Of a stretch of 64,000 nt of DNA, positions 1 through 8,158 are shown in pieces. The position numbers and the translations under genes are program-made. Every line of letters begins with the position of its first letter. Within the stretch, counting starts at the first letter, position 1. The stretch comes from Streptomyces sp. NBC_00250 (GTDB lineage Bacteria > Actinomycetota > Actinomycetes > Streptomycetales > Streptomycetaceae), in assembly GCF_036192275.1 (NCBI RefSeq), contig NZ_CP108088.1:7984001-8048000 (forward strand), in the 5' to 3' direction. The notes under the pieces are model-generated. The model saw only the letters and a program-made list of their open reading frames with translations, did not search any database and was not told the DNA's origin.

Positions 1-979
1 GCCCACTCGTAGGAGTGGCCTCGGGGTCCTCGACGGCGGTGATCAGCCGGGTGACGAGGGCGTGGGCGATGGCGGACAGGGGCAGCCGCACGCTGGTGAG
101 GGCGGGCTGGATCAGTGTGCAGTGCGGCAGGTCGTTGAAGCCGGCGACGGCGACGTCGACTCCGACGGTGAGGCTGGCCGCACGGACGGCGTGGTAGGCG
201 GCGAGGGCGAGCCAGTCGTTCGCGCACACCAGGGCGGTCGGGCGGTCGGGGCCGACGAGCAGGCGCTGCAGGGCCTGGGAGAGCGCGGCCGGATCGTCGT
301 CGGGCACACCGACCTCGAAGGCGCCGTCGGGTGCCGCGGCCGCGGCCTGCTGCAGGCCGGCCCGCCGGTCGGCGAGCCAGGGCAGCGAGGCCGCGGAGTT
401 CACGTAACAGATCCTGCGGTGGCCCTGCTCGAGCAGGAGGCCGACCAGGGCTGCCGTGGCGGCCGCGGAGTCGATGTCCACCCAGTTCTGCGGGCGGCCG
501 GGGGCCGTGCGGCCGAAGGCGGCGAACGGGAAGCCGGCCTCGGCGAGCACGTCGACGCGGGGGTCGTCGTGCACCACGTCCGAGAGGACGAACCCGTCGA
601 CCTGCCGTGCCGCGATCAGCCCGTTGAAGGACTTGGCGACCGCCGCGATGCCCTGCTGGGGGTCGCAGCGGAACAGCAGGATGCGGTGGCCGACGGCGTC
701 GGCGGCGCTCACCAGCGCCTGGAGGAAGCCGCCCATCAGGGGATTGGGGTCGGCGGGGTTGTCGACGGGGGCGGGATAGCCGATGACCTTGCGGGTGCCG
801 GTGCGCAGACTGCGGGCGGACTGATCGGGCTGGTAGCCGAGTTCGTCGATGGCGGCGGTGACCCGGGCGAGGGTGGTGGCGCGCAGCCGGTGGGGGGCGT
901 TGAGGGCGTTCGAGACGGTCTGGCGGGAGACTCCCGCGGCGCGTGCGACGTCCTCGATGGTCACCTGTCGAGCGGTCAT
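1..979 (-). CDS. LacI-family transcriptional regulator (3' end outside window)
   Basis: The frame opens with ATG at 979 behind an AGAGGA ribosome site and stays open to the window edge, so about 326 residues are seen and the C-terminus is missing. The first 60 residues are a LacI helix-turn-helix (VTIEDVARAAGVSRQTVSNA) and hinge. The rest is a periplasmic-binding-protein-like sensor with the usual 'FVLSDVVHDDPRVDVLAEAG' and 'DRPTALVCANDWLALAAYHA' segments. It lies 68 bp after the alpha-galactosidase stop on the same strand, so it is probably the last gene of the galactoside operon and its local regulator, acting on the operators near 7.3 kb. The effector sugar is inferred from context only. 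Confidence 0.93.
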   Translation of the reverse strand, partial: MTARQVTIEDVARAAGVSRQTVSNALNAPHRLRATTLARVTAAIDELGYQPDQSARSLRTGTRKVIGYPAPVDNPADPNPLMGGFLQALVSAADAVGHRILLFRCDPQQGIAAVAKSFNGLIAARQVDGFVLSDVVHDDPRVDVLAEAGFPFAAFGRTAPGRPQNWVDIDSAAATAALVGLLLEQGHRRICYVNSAASLPWLADRRAGLQQAAAAAPDGAFEVGVPDDDPAALSQALQRLLVGPDRPTALVCANDWLALAAYHAVRAASLTVGVDVAVAGFNDLPHCTLIQPALTSVRLPLSAIAHALVTRLITAVEDPEATPTSG

Positions 980-1047
980 CGTTCCTCTGGGGGCGGTGGT
1001 CGGAGGGGCTGGGGACGGCGGACGGCCGTCCCCGGCCCCTTCGTCGT

Positions 1048-2940
1048 TCAGTGCTCTCGGGTCAGGGTGAGCAGGCCGCCGGTCGGCACCGTCACCGGGT
1101 TCACCCCGGGGACGAGGTCGAGCACGGTCTCGGACAGGATCTCACCACCGCAGTCCTGTACGAGGGCGAGGGCCCGTTCCTGCCGGGTGGCCACGAGCAG
1201 CACCACGGGGTCGCGGTCCGCGTTGGCAACGAGCAGGGTCCCCGGGCCGTCCGTGCCGTCCCGGTCCGGGAGGGCGACGGGGAGCGGCGCGTAACGGGCG
1301 ACCACGGTGGTGCTGCCGTCGTCGGCGCGTACCTGGGGGTACCCGAGGTCCGGGCGGGCAGGTTCCAGATCGCCGAACTGGAGGACATCGGCGTGGCGGC
1401 GGAAGACGCCGAGCCAGAAGCGCAGGGCGGCGGACTGGCCGGGGGTCTGCGCGGCGAGGTCGACGGAGATCTGCGGCACCGAGAACAGCGCGTTGATCAG
1501 GTGGACGGCCACGGACTCGGGTGTCTCGGCGGAGTTCCACATGATCATGTCGGCGTGCACGGCGAGCGGTCCCGCGGTGAGCCGGCAGTCGACGATGCGC
1601 TGGCGGTTCTCGGCGGGGCTGAGCGGGCAGTCGGTGGCGCGGACCATGGTGGCGTACGGCCAGAGCCCGGGGCCGACGTACGGCTGACGATGCTCGACGA
1701 TCACGTCGGGCCGGGTGCGGCGCAGCCGGGCGTCGAGGTCGGAGAGCAGTCGGCGCACGCCTTCGTGGACGGTGTCGTGGTCCGCGCCGGCGGGCGCGGG
1801 CGGCGGGTCGGCGACGGCGAAGAGGTCGATGAAGTCGAGCTTCACGCCGTCCATGTCCCACTCCTCGACGGCGCGCGCGATCTTCTCGATCAGGTGGCCG
1901 CGGACCTCGGGGTGGCGGGGGTCGAGCACGGCCGCGTCCAGCTGCGGCATCTCGCGCAGGATCACGCCCTTGAAGCGATCCCAGGCGTCGTTGTGCCGGC
2001 CGATGAACGGCACCGCGTACCAGAGGAGGTAGGCGAGGCCGAGCCGGTGGACCTCGGCCACGTGGCCCGGGAAGTCGGGGAAGGCCTTCGTGTTGGGCTC
2101 CCAGTCGCCGCAGTGGCCGTATCCGCGGGTGCGGTCGGCGGTCTGCCAGCCGTCGTCGACGATGATGCTCTCGATGCCGAGGTCGGCGGAGAGGGCGGCC
2201 TGCTGTTCGACGGCGGCTGTGTCGACGTTCTGGTGGAGGCTGTACCAGGTGGAGTAGGCGGGCATCCGGGCGGCGGGGGCGACGCCGGGGTGGTCCACGC
2301 CCTCGGCCCACCAGTCGGTGACGGCACGCAGGGTGGTGGCGAAGTGGCGGCCGCTGAGGTCGATCCGCAGCCGCATCGGGGGCCCGTCCGGGGCGAGGTC
2401 CTGCTCGACGGTGAAGGCGAACTCCCCGCTCTCCTCCACGACACCGGCGCCGACGCGCACGGGCGCGGCGGTCTCTCCGGCGGCGGCCGTGCACAGGGCG
2501 CGGTCGTGGGCGCCGACCAGGCTGGTGACGGGGGCGCCGAGGGCGAGCGAGACCGTGCGGGGGGCGATCCACGACGGCGGCAGCCAGCGGGAGGCGTCGG
2601 TGTTCGGGGTCCAGTAGGCGGTGGCTCCGAGGCAGGGGACATGCCATTCGGCGCGGAGCGTGACGGCCTCCGCCGCCGAGACCTCGATCAGGGCCACGCC
2701 GTGGTCGACCTGGGTGACGGCGGTTTCCCACGCGTCGCTGCCGAGGCCGGTGAGATGGACGGTGAGCGGGGCCCCGGTGGAGTGGAGCAGCCCAGTGGCC
2801 AGCTGCCGGTGGACGACGGCGCCGGGGACGTCGTCGGCCGTCGCGTTGGGGCGCCAGACGGGGAGGGGCAGCTGCGGAGCGGCGTCGCCCCCCGCGCCCT
2901 CGGGAGCCGGGTGCGGTGATGCGGTGGTCACGGTGGTCAC
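1048..2940 (-). CDS. alpha-galactosidase, glycoside hydrolase family 36
   Basis: This is a 630-residue enzyme predicted to release terminal alpha-linked galactose from oligosaccharides in the cytoplasm; no signal peptide is seen. An N-terminal beta-sandwich precedes a (beta/alpha)8 barrel with the GH36/GH27 signatures IIVDDGWQ and GVKLDFIDLF. The likely nucleophile is Asp369 (KLDF) and the likely acid/base is Asp437 (RATDCP). The start is GTG at 2940, whose GTGA overlaps the stop of the upstream permease, giving translational coupling; a second GTG nine bases later is possible. The frame runs open further upstream, but that part is a shadow of the permease gene. Position after a sugar ABC transporter supports intracellular hydrolysis of an imported galactoside. 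Confidence 0.9.
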   Translation of the reverse strand: MTTVTTASPHPAPEGAGGDAAPQLPLPVWRPNATADDVPGAVVHRQLATGLLHSTGAPLTVHLTGLGSDAWETAVTQVDHGVALIEVSAAEAVTLRAEWHVPCLGATAYWTPNTDASRWLPPSWIAPRTVSLALGAPVTSLVGAHDRALCTAAAGETAAPVRVGAGVVEESGEFAFTVEQDLAPDGPPMRLRIDLSGRHFATTLRAVTDWWAEGVDHPGVAPAARMPAYSTWYSLHQNVDTAAVEQQAALSADLGIESIIVDDGWQTADRTRGYGHCGDWEPNTKAFPDFPGHVAEVHRLGLAYLLWYAVPFIGRHNDAWDRFKGVILREMPQLDAAVLDPRHPEVRGHLIEKIARAVEEWDMDGVKLDFIDLFAVADPPPAPAGADHDTVHEGVRRLLSDLDARLRRTRPDVIVEHRQPYVGPGLWPYATMVRATDCPLSPAENRQRIVDCRLTAGPLAVHADMIMWNSAETPESVAVHLINALFSVPQISVDLAAQTPGQSAALRFWLGVFRRHADVLQFGDLEPARPDLGYPQVRADDGSTTVVARYAPLPVALPDRDGTDGPGTLLVANADRDPVVLLVATRQERALALVQDCGGEILSETVLDLVPGVNPVTVPTGGLLTLTREH

Positions 2941-3752
2941 TCCTTGGTGGCCCCGGCCAGCAGGCCGGAGATGAACTGGCGTTGCAGGACGAGGAACAGG
3001 GCCATCACGGGGATGGCGGCGATGGCGCTGGCGAGCAGGACCTGCGCGTAGTTGGTGGTGGACAGCCCCTGGAGGGTGGCGGTGGCCACGGGCAGCGTGT
3101 ACATCTCGGGGCTGCGGAGCGCGATCAGCGGCCAGACGAACTGGTTCCAGCCGCCGAGGAAGACGAACAGCGCGAGCGCCGCGATGATCGGCCGGTTGAC
3201 CGGGATGACGATCCGCCACAGCACCCGCAGTTCGCCGGCGCCGTCGACGCGGGCAGCGTCGAGGAGTTCGTCGGGCATGGACCGCAGTGCCTGCCGCATC
3301 AGGAAGATGCCGAACGGCGTCACCAGCCCGGGCAGGATGACGGACTCGTAGGAGTCGATCATGCCGAGGTCCATCATCATCTGGAAGATCGGGATCAGCA
3401 TCACCGTGTCGGGGATGACGAGGGTGCTGAGCAGCAGGACGAAGAAGAGGTTGCGTCCGCGGAAGTCGAACTTGGCGAAGGCGTAGCCGGCGAGGACGGA
3501 GACGACGACCGCACCGACGGTCTGGAGGCCCGCCACCAGGACGGTGTTGAAGAGGACCCGGGTCAGACCGATGGAGTCCTGGAGGCCCTGGAGGTTCTCC
3601 ATGAGGTGGCCGCCGGGCAGCAGCTTCGGCGGCCAGGAGAACACGTCCTTGTCGTCCTGGGTGGCGGCCATGGCGAGCCAGTAGAAAGGGCCGACGCAGA
3701 GCCCGAAGGCACCGGCGAGCAGCAGGGTGAGCAGGGGGCCGCGGGACTTCAT
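2937..3752 (-). CDS. carbohydrate ABC transporter permease (MalG type)
   Basis: A 271-residue inner-membrane permease of a CUT1 sugar importer. Six hydrophobic segments are readable, and the cytoplasmic EAA loop that docks the ATPase is present (DAARVDGAGELRVLWRIVIP). The start ATG at 3752 overlaps the stop of the MalF-type gene by four bases (ATGA), and the stop overlaps the alpha-galactosidase start. No ATPase gene is present in the cluster; many Streptomyces CUT1 systems share the MsiK ATPase encoded elsewhere, which is the likely case here. Confidence 0.93.
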   Translation of the reverse strand: MKSRGPLLTLLLAGAFGLCVGPFYWLAMAATQDDKDVFSWPPKLLPGGHLMENLQGLQDSIGLTRVLFNTVLVAGLQTVGAVVVSVLAGYAFAKFDFRGRNLFFVLLLSTLVIPDTVMLIPIFQMMMDLGMIDSYESVILPGLVTPFGIFLMRQALRSMPDELLDAARVDGAGELRVLWRIVIPVNRPIIAALALFVFLGGWNQFVWPLIALRSPEMYTLPVATATLQGLSTTNYAQVLLASAIAAIPVMALFLVLQRQFISGLLAGATKE

Positions 3753-4735
3753 CGGCGCTCTCCCATCAGGCGGACCTGGAGGATGCCGAGGACGGACACG
3801 ATCAGCGCGAGTGCGTAGGCGAGGGCCGAGGCGTAGCCGAAGTCGAAGTACTTGAAGCCGTTGTTGTAGAGGTACATGGTGACCGTGAGGGTGGCGTTGT
3901 CGGGGCCGCCGCCGGTGAGGACGTACGGCTCGTCGAAGAGCTGAAGCGTGCCGATGGTGGAGAGCACCACCGTGAGCAGGAGGATCGGCCGCAGCTGGGG
4001 CAGGGTGATGGAGAAGAAGCGGCGGACCGGCCCCGCGCCGTCGACCATCGCGGCCTCGTACAGCTCCTTGGGGATGCCCTGGAGACCGGCGAGGTACATC
4101 ACCGCGTTGTAGCCGGTGTAGTGCCAGGTGATGACGAGAACGACGCCGACGCGGGCCCAGAAGGGGCTGCCGAGCCAGTTCACCGGGTCTATGCCGAGGA
4201 AGGAGAGGACCCAGTTCAGCAGTCCGGCGTCGCGGTTGAGGATCACGGAGAACATCACGCCGGCGGCGACCAGGCCCGTCAGCGAGGGGACGAAGACGCC
4301 GAGCCGCCAGAGCGGTCGCAGCCAGACCTTGGTGGAGTTGAGGCCGAGGGCGACGAGCAGGGCGAGGCCGAGCATCAGCGGCACCTGGACGACGAGGATC
4401 AGCGCGGTGTTCCTGAGCGCCGTCCAGAACAGCGGATCGTCCATGAGCCGCCGGTAGTTGGCGAGTCCGGTGAACTGCCTGGCGTCGCCGTTCCCGGTCG
4501 TGAGACTGATCCAGAACGAGGCGGCGATCGGGTACGCCTTGAAGATCGCGAACCCCAGCACGGCGGGCATGATCAGCAGGTACGGGACGGAGCCGCGGGT
4601 CAGCAGCCGGCGTCGGCCGGGGCGGGTGCGGCCGGGGCGTGGGGTGGCGCGGTGGCCGGGTGGGGTGCCGGCACCGACACGGGTGGCGGCGACGGTCCCG
4701 GTGGCGCGGGCGGGTTCAGGAGGTGCGAGGGCCAT
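3749..4735 (-). CDS. carbohydrate ABC transporter permease (MalF type)
   Basis: A 328-residue membrane permease and partner of the MalG-type protein. After a basic proline-rich N-terminus the protein has about six transmembrane segments and an EAA loop (EAAMVDGAGPVRRFFSITLP). I chose ATG at 4735, giving MALAPPEPARA, two bases after the stop of the binding protein; the longer open frame upstream is a shadow of that gene. It belongs to the operon with the aminotransferase, binding protein, MalG-type permease and alpha-galactosidase. Confidence 0.92.
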   Translation of the reverse strand: MALAPPEPARATGTVAATRVGAGTPPGHRATPRPGRTRPGRRRLLTRGSVPYLLIMPAVLGFAIFKAYPIAASFWISLTTGNGDARQFTGLANYRRLMDDPLFWTALRNTALILVVQVPLMLGLALLVALGLNSTKVWLRPLWRLGVFVPSLTGLVAAGVMFSVILNRDAGLLNWVLSFLGIDPVNWLGSPFWARVGVVLVITWHYTGYNAVMYLAGLQGIPKELYEAAMVDGAGPVRRFFSITLPQLRPILLLTVVLSTIGTLQLFDEPYVLTGGGPDNATLTVTMYLYNNGFKYFDFGYASALAYALALIVSVLGILQVRLMGERR

Positions 4736-4737
4736 GG

Positions 4738-6072
4738 TCAGGCTGCCTGCTGCCGGCCGGTCTGCTGGGCGAGCTGCGCGGCGGCTGCCTTGAGGGCGCC
4801 GGCCGGGTCGGCACCCTTGAGCAGCACCTGGCTCTGGGCGTCGCTGGCGAGCTTGAGGGCTCGGCTGTAGTCGCTGGTGAAGTTGGTCGCCTCGGATCCG
4901 GAGGAGAGTGATTCGACGAGGGACTTCAGCACGCGCTGCCCGCCGTAGAAGGGGTGCGGCGCGTCGAACATCGGGTCCGCGTAGGCCGCCTTGAGGGCGG
5001 GGAAGACGCTGCCGGAGGAGTACATGCGGTTGATCTCGGCCGGCTTGGTCAGCGCGTGCTCGATGAAGCGCCAGGCGGCCTTGCGGCGCTTGCCGGCGGC
5101 GGAGACCGCCAGGTAGGTGGAGTTGACGATGACGCTGCGCCCTCCCCCGGGGACGGCGGCCGGCGGCTGCATGACGCGCCACTTGCCGCTCTGGGCGGGG
5201 AACTTCTCCGCCATGTACCCCACCGCCCAGGCGGCCTCCGGCGCGGTGGCGAGCTTGCCCTGGCTGACCAGCCGCTTCCAGGTGCCCTGGCCGGCGGTGT
5301 CGGCGAGCAGGCCGCCGTCGTTGAGCCGCTTGATGATCGTGAGGGCCTTGACCGCCGCCGGGGAGGCGAGGGTGACCTTGCCTTCCTGGTCGAAGTAGAA
5401 GGCGCCCTGGAGCTGCATCAGGTTCTGGAAGAAGTCCATGTCCTGGGTGGTGCCGGGCTTGTCGAGCCCGATGAGCTGGGCGCCGGTGGCGGCGCGGATC
5501 TTCGGTCCGGCGGCGATCAGGTCGTCCCAGCTGGTGATGGTGGCGGGGTCGACGTCGGCCTTCTCGAAGAAGTCATGGCGGTAGAACAGTCCGAGGGGGT
5601 TGACCTCCCAGGGCAGGGCGTGGACGGCTCTGTCCTTCCCTATGACGGTTGGCCACAGGCCTTCGACGAAGGCGTCCTTGTGCTTGTCGGCGCCGAGCCG
5701 GGACAGGTCGGCGATGCCCTCCGGGAACTTCTCCAGGTATCCGGGCAGGTAGTCGACGCCGATGTGGAGAACGTCAGCGAGGCCCTTGCCGCCCGAGGCC
5801 AGGCCGACGGTGATCTTGTCCCAGATGGCCGGTTCGCCGACGTCCTGGATCTCCACCTTGATGTCCGGGTTCTCCCGCTCGAAGGAGGGGACGACTCCGC
5901 GCAGGGCCTCCGCCGCGGAGGTCCAGCTCCAGACGGTGATCTTCCCGCTGTCGCCGTCGGCGCCGGCGGCGTCGCCGCCGGATCCGCCACTGCCGCAGGC
6001 GGCCAGGCCGAACCCGGCGGCGGATGCGGTGGCGAGGTGCAGGATCTGTCGGCGGGTCAGCTGGTGGGACAT
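4738..6072 (-). CDS. extracellular sugar-binding lipoprotein of ABC transporter
   Basis: A 444-residue solute-binding protein of SBP family 1. The N-terminus MSHQLTRRQILHLATASAAG has a twin-arginine-like n-region and a lipobox ending LAAC, so export by Tat and lipid anchoring at Cys26 is likely. The mature part has the family features ITVWSWTSAAEALRGVVPSF and a C-terminal helix-rich domain. It would capture an oligosaccharide and hand it to the two permeases encoded directly downstream. Its start overlaps the end of the aminotransferase gene by 16 bases. The substrate is inferred as an alpha-galactoside only from the GH36 neighbour. Confidence 0.93.
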   Translation of the reverse strand: MSHQLTRRQILHLATASAAGFGLAACGSGGSGGDAAGADGDSGKITVWSWTSAAEALRGVVPSFERENPDIKVEIQDVGEPAIWDKITVGLASGGKGLADVLHIGVDYLPGYLEKFPEGIADLSRLGADKHKDAFVEGLWPTVIGKDRAVHALPWEVNPLGLFYRHDFFEKADVDPATITSWDDLIAAGPKIRAATGAQLIGLDKPGTTQDMDFFQNLMQLQGAFYFDQEGKVTLASPAAVKALTIIKRLNDGGLLADTAGQGTWKRLVSQGKLATAPEAAWAVGYMAEKFPAQSGKWRVMQPPAAVPGGGRSVIVNSTYLAVSAAGKRRKAAWRFIEHALTKPAEINRMYSSGSVFPALKAAYADPMFDAPHPFYGGQRVLKSLVESLSSGSEATNFTSDYSRALKLASDAQSQVLLKGADPAGALKAAAAQLAQQTGRQQAA

Positions 6073-7343
6073 GTCGGCTCCTGGACGTCGGTACGAGTGT
6101 GGGTGCTGCTTTCGGTGCCGGTGGTGCCGGTGGTGCCGGTGGTGCCGGTGGTGCCGGTGGTGCCGGTGGTGCCGGTGGTGCCGTGGGTGAGGGTGCGCAG
6201 TGCCTCAGCGAACAGGTCCGCCGCGACGGGCGGGGTGGAGGCATGAGGAGAAATCCGGATCCACTCGTCTCGGCGAGTGGCGATCACCCCGGCTGCTTCG
6301 AGGGTGCGATGGACGGTGCTGGGGTCATGACCGGGGAGGCGGAAGGTGCCGATTCCTCCGCGCTCCCGGGGACCGAGCCCGTCCGACAGGACCTCGGCGC
6401 CCGCCCGCCGCGCCCGGTCGAGCAGTTCCGCGAGGGTGGCCCGGATCCGGGCGCCGACGACGGCCGGGCCGCCCTGGTCGAGCAGGTCGTCCACGGCCGC
6501 GCCGATGGCCGCGGCGGCCGGGAAGTCCGGATTGGTGGCCAGGTGGGCGGCGGCCCCGGGCAGTGAGGGCGCCGGATGCCGTACGGCGAAGGGCTCCGTG
6601 ACACCGGCCCAGCCACCGAGCCCGGGAGCGAGACGCTGGCCGCACCGGTCGCGGATCAGCAGCAGTGCGGCTCCCCAGCCGGCCCGCAGCCACTTCTGGC
6701 CGCCGCTGACGAGGACGTCGGCGGCGTCGGCTTCGAGCGGGACGGCACCGAGCCCCTGGATGGCGTCGACGATCAGGAGCCGGTCGGGCCCGAGGACCTC
6801 CTTGAGAGCGGCGAGCGGGGCCACATGGCCGGTCAGCGAATCGACGGCGCTGACGGTGAGGGCGGTGACGTCGGGAGTGAGATGACGGCGCAGAAGTTCG
6901 GCGGTGATGTGGCGCTGCCCGTCCGGATCGACAAGGCGGACGTCCGGGCCGCCGCGGCCGGCGAAGCGAAGCCAGGGATAGACGTTGGCGGGGAACTCGC
7001 CGCGGGGCACGAGCACGGTGCCGGGACCCTGGAGCGCGGCGGCCACGGTGAACAGGCCGTTGCTGGTGGACGGGGCGAGGACGATCTCGTGGGGCCGGGC
7101 GTCGAGGAGCCGGGCCGCGGAGGTCCGGGCGGCGTCACCGAGGGCGAACAGCCGGTCGAGGTCGGCGGGGTCCGCGCGGCCGGCCAGTGCGGTCGCGGCG
7201 GCGAGCGCGTCGGCGGCCCGGCGGGAGAGCGGGCCGATCCTGGCGTGGTCGAGGTAGCCGGGCATCGGCCCGTGATCGGGGGCGGCCCGGCCGGACGCCG
7301 CGCGGGTGGCGGCATCGGACGGGACAGGGATTTGAGCGTTCAA
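6057..7343 (-). CDS. class V aminotransferase (PLP enzyme) with GTT-repeat tail
   Basis: A 428-residue fold-type I PLP enzyme of the class V group (cysteine desulfurase/isopenicillin N epimerase-like). The Schiff-base lysine is in SGGQKWLRAG, preceded by LLIVDAIQGLGAVPLE. Start is TTG at 7343 after AGAGGACCGAAT. The last 35 residues are Gly-Thr-Thr repeats from a 9-bp tandem repeat, then a Ser/Thr-rich end, which is not part of the fold. The 3' end overlaps the binding-protein start by 16 bases, so it is the first gene of the sugar operon. Why an aminotransferase leads a galactoside operon is unclear; an amino-sugar or a sulfur role are both possible. Confidence 0.85.
   Translation of the reverse strand: MNAQIPVPSDAATRAASGRAAPDHGPMPGYLDHARIGPLSRRAADALAAATALAGRADPADLDRLFALGDAARTSAARLLDARPHEIVLAPSTSNGLFTVAAALQGPGTVLVPRGEFPANVYPWLRFAGRGGPDVRLVDPDGQRHITAELLRRHLTPDVTALTVSAVDSLTGHVAPLAALKEVLGPDRLLIVDAIQGLGAVPLEADAADVLVSGGQKWLRAGWGAALLLIRDRCGQRLAPGLGGWAGVTEPFAVRHPAPSLPGAAAHLATNPDFPAAAAIGAAVDDLLDQGGPAVVGARIRATLAELLDRARRAGAEVLSDGLGPRERGGIGTFRLPGHDPSTVHRTLEAAGVIATRRDEWIRISPHASTPPVAADLFAEALRTLTHGTTGTTGTTGTTGTTGTTGTTGTESSTHTRTDVQEPTCPTS
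6114..6183. repeat. 9-bp tandem repeat (GTGGTGCCG) inside aminotransferase 3' end
   Basis: Seven uninterrupted copies of GTGGTGCCG run from 6121 to 6183, preceded by a partial unit from 6114. On the coding (minus) strand they encode the Gly-Thr-Thr tail. Because the unit is a multiple of three, copy-number change would lengthen or shorten the tail without a frameshift. Confidence 0.95.
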
Positions 7344-7345
7344 AT
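7330..7345. promoter_or_regulatory. LacI-type operator overlapping the operon's TTG start
   Basis: ATTTGAGCGTTCAAAT is a 16-bp near palindrome (7 of 8 pairs) with the central CG typical of LacI/GalR operators. It covers the start codon of the first operon gene. A related site lies at 7384-7399. The LacI regulator at the operon's far end is the natural candidate to bind it. Binding is inferred. Confidence 0.5.
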
Positions 7346-7383
7346 TCGGTCCTCTAAGTGTTCAACTGCATGACGATCCCTGG

Positions 7384-7399
7384 ATTTGAAGGTTCACAT
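7384..7399. promoter_or_regulatory. second LacI-like operator half of a pair
   Basis: ATTTGAAGGTTCACAT shares the ATTTGA...GTTCA.AT framework of the site at 7330-7345. It lies 54 bp away, about five helical turns, so the two sites would face the same side of the DNA and could flank the promoter. It is a weaker palindrome than the first. Confidence 0.35.
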
Positions 7400-7469
7400 T
7401 AGAGAGCACACGTCGCCCCGGCAAGAGTTCTGTCGAGGTGGACTTCCCCGGCCGAGCCTGCGCGTGGGT

Positions 7470-8105
7470 CTACCGGCGGCCGCGGGGCCGCCGGTGGTCG
7501 CCGGTGCCGGGACGAGGCAGCGCGGTCGTCGCGAGGAAGTCGTCGAGCATCGCGCTCTGTACCTCCTCCGGGAAGCGGGCGGGGTCGAAGAGGGCCTGGA
7601 CGACGAGGCCGTGCGTGAAGGCGACGGTGGTGGCGGCGAGTTGTTCCAGGTCGACGTCTGCCGGGAGCTCACCGAGGTCGCGGGCGGCCTCCAGGTGGGG
7701 GAGCAGGGTCGAGCGCAGCCGGGTGTAGCGGCCGGCCTGCTCCGCGGTGAGGTCGTCGTCGGCGAGGGAGAGGTCCCAGGAGCTGACCCAGATGCGGTTG
7801 CGCGCGGTGTCGCCCGGAGTCAGCGGCAGGATGTCCAGCAGCATGACGCGCACCGTGGCGAGGCCCGCGGCGGGACGGGCCCGGCGGGGCCGTCCCGCGG
7901 TGCGCTTCTCCAGCAGGTCCAGGGCGTGGGTGATCAGGGCCCGTTTGGTCGGGAAGTAGTGCATGAGCATCCCGGTCGAGACACCCATCGCGGTCGCGAC
8001 GGCGCGCAGGGTCAGCCCGCCGAACCCCTTGTCGGCGAGCACCTGCCACACCGTCTCGGATACGTCCTCGCGGCGGGCATCGCGGTCTCCAGGTGCGGGC
8101 GGCAT
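7470..8105 (-). CDS. TetR-family transcriptional regulator
   Basis: A 211-residue regulator. The helix-turn-helix is in residues 12-58 (GFGGLTLRAVATAMGVSTGM then LMHYFPTKRALI), followed by an all-helical ligand domain of normal length. It is divergent from the GNAT-SnoaL gene with only 53 bp between starts, and a palindrome in that gap (8118-8137) is a likely operator. It probably represses itself and its divergent neighbour; the ligand is unknown. Confidence 0.92.
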   Translation of the reverse strand: MPPAPGDRDARREDVSETVWQVLADKGFGGLTLRAVATAMGVSTGMLMHYFPTKRALITHALDLLEKRTAGRPRRARPAAGLATVRVMLLDILPLTPGDTARNRIWVSSWDLSLADDDLTAEQAGRYTRLRSTLLPHLEAARDLGELPADVDLEQLAATTVAFTHGLVVQALFDPARFPEEVQSAMLDDFLATTALPRPGTGDHRRPRGRR

Positions 8106-8117
8106 GCTGCTAGCTTA

Positions 8118-8137
8118 CGTACCGAACGCTTGTTACG
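8118..8137. promoter_or_regulatory. likely TetR operator between divergent genes
   Basis: CGTACCGAACGCTTGTTACG is a 20-bp imperfect palindrome (7 of 10 pairs) in the 53-bp gap between the TetR gene and the GNAT-SnoaL gene. Its position 13 bp ahead of the TetR start fits autoregulation and control of the divergent gene. Confidence 0.45.
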
Positions 8138-8158
8138 CACCGAGGGAGCGATGCCCAC

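Noticed and set aside
943..2919. Long plus-strand open frame of about 658 codons across the alpha-galactosidase
   Set aside because: It is the antisense of the GH36 gene. Its product is Gly/Val/Arg-rich without any domain, as expected from reverse reading of high-GC coding DNA.
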